44,983 bases of DNA, taken from positions 1-44,983 of the forward strand of contig CALRGJ010000010.1 of NCBI GenBank assembly GCA_943357285.1, given 5' to 3'. Below, piece by piece: positions 44,382 through 44,983 of the stretch. This stretch comes from Candidatus Peribacteria bacterium (GTDB lineage: Bacteria; Patescibacteriota; Gracilibacteria; UBA1369; LOWO2-01-FULL-3). The notes under the pieces are model-generated. The model ran no database searches. It was not told the origin of the DNA and worked only from the letters and a program-made list of their open reading frames with translations. The position numbers were made by a program, and so were the translations under genes. Positions within the stretch are counted from its first letter, which is position 1, and the number at the start of each line of letters is the position of its first letter.

Positions 44382-44983
44382 CTAGAGCAATTTTTCATAA
44401 ACCAACCAGCTGAAATACTTTTCAGCTTTTTTGTTGCAATGCTGTTTTATCAATCCGCTGTAGCTGGAGAGATTGCTGGAATTTAGCCTAGTCTGTGCGC
44501 GCATAAAGCTTCTTTTGTTTAAATTTCTACCGTAGGACCAGAATTTTATGCCGAGAAAACGTAGGCCTTGTGAAGGTTTAAGGATTTTGTCGCTTTTTGG
44601 ATTAACGGTTAATTTTAATTCGCTGCTCAGAAAATCGACAGTGCGAGCGCGAAATAACTTCAATTTTTCCAGATCATTTTCCACAATAATAAAATCATCA
44701 CCGTAGCGCAAATAAACTTTCGCGCCTAATTTGTGTTTCACAAATCTATCCAATTCATTCAAATAAATATTGGCGAAAATTTGGCTGGTGAGATTCCCTA
44801 TTGGCATGCCGATTTTGTAGCCGCCCACCGCATTGAAACTAAAAATTATTTCTTTCAACAAATTTAAAGTTGTAATATCTTTGATGCGAAATAAAAGAAT
44901 TTTAAGCAAAATATCTTGATCCACACTGTCAAAAAACTTTTTCACGTCACATTTCCAGACGTAGCAAGATGGCTTAAACAAGC
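44382..44983 (-). CDS. Reverse transcriptase, DGR-like, partial (N-terminus beyond the window)
   Basis: About 200 C-terminal residues are visible. Finger/palm motifs are KCDVKKFFDSVDQDIL, then PIGNLTSQIFANIYLNELDRFVKH, then the catalytic box YLRYGDDF. LRFLGIKFW and a short thumb with SSYSGLIKQH follow. No maturase (X) or endonuclease domain follows the thumb, which argues against a group II intron protein. The GNLTSQ-FAN-YLNELD-FVK string is typical of reverse transcriptases of diversity-generating retroelements and close relatives. YGDD rather than YVDD is a small deviation. Accessory protein, template and target genes are not seen here and would be expected on the right. Confidence 0.8.
   Translation of the reverse strand, partial: LFKPSCYVWKCDVKKFFDSVDQDILLKILLFRIKDITTLNLLKEIIFSFNAVGGYKIGMPIGNLTSQIFANIYLNELDRFVKHKLGAKVYLRYGDDFIIVENDLEKLKLFRARTVDFLSSELKLTVNPKSDKILKPSQGLRFLGIKFWSYGRNLNKRSFMRAQTRLNSSNLSSYSGLIKQHCNKKAEKYFSWLVYEKLL

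Noticed and set aside
44382-44983. Group II intron protein
   Set aside because: After the reverse transcriptase thumb the protein ends; there is no maturase or endonuclease domain, and I see no domain V-like hairpin downstream.

Overview
The window reads as a compact, AT-rich bacterial chromosome segment, most likely from the Candidate Phyla Radiation (Patescibacteria), possibly near Peregrinibacteria/Gracilibacteria. This placement is inference from gene content and style: small housekeeping genes next to very large secreted surface proteins, many families without known function, almost no Shine-Dalgarno sequences, and gene ends that abut or overlap. All 41 genes whose 3' end lies in the window stop with TAA (29) or TAG (12), none with TGA, and no gene needs TGA as a sense codon. 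UGA therefore looks vacated rather than recoded.

Layout. 1-644: start of a minus-strand basic protein ending in a perfect 9-bp tandem repeat (Pro-Glu-Val) that runs off the edge. 799-2841: MscS channel, then an alpha/beta hydrolase in the same frame. 2809-4657 (minus): Yip1-like membrane protein, lipoprotein, ribosomal protein bL25. 4829-6159 (plus): YbaB and MltG. 6162-9040 (minus): FecR-domain protein and DnaA. 9344-12749 (minus): rseP, frr, pyrH and a tail-anchored protein. 12822-14499: HD hydrolase and RlmN, convergent. 14554-17334 (minus): a large protein with an M15 peptidase domain, then a retropepsin-like protease with a 55-residue partner. 17496-19541 (minus): groES-groEL under a CIRCE operator. 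19570-24672 (minus): a 1700-residue secreted beta-helix protein. 24805-30397: RNase Y, lamin-tail protein, SLH protein, AI-2E-type permease, EamA transporter. 30484-32156: three poorly known genes and tRNA-Ser(CGA). 32334-36437 (plus): H+-pyrophosphatase, L-lactate dehydrogenase, dihydroorotate dehydrogenase. 36434-41820 (minus): an unknown coiled-coil protein, a GDPD, an ECF sigma cluster with its candidate membrane anti-sigma and exported partner, a YibE/F protein and tRNA-Gln(CUG). 41868-43663 (minus): alanine dehydrogenase and guanylate kinase. 43664-44381: a 718-bp gene-poor region with a good plus-strand promoter, several hairpins and an A-rich, T-poor block. 44382-end (minus): C-terminal part of a reverse transcriptase resembling those of diversity-generating retroelements (DGRs).

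Themes. (1) Cell envelope: MltG, M15 peptidase, RseP, SLH, lamin-tail, FecR and beta-helix proteins, lipoprotein, MscS and the ECF sigma unit. (2) Fermentative energy metabolism: lactate and alanine dehydrogenases with a proton-pumping pyrophosphatase. (3) Core information processing: DnaA, bL25, Frr, RlmN, RNase Y, YbaB, two tRNAs. Promoters share an extended -10 pattern (TGnTAnnnT). The most promising unexplained part is the right end, where a DGR-type reverse transcriptase lies beside a structured intergenic region that could hold its template RNA.
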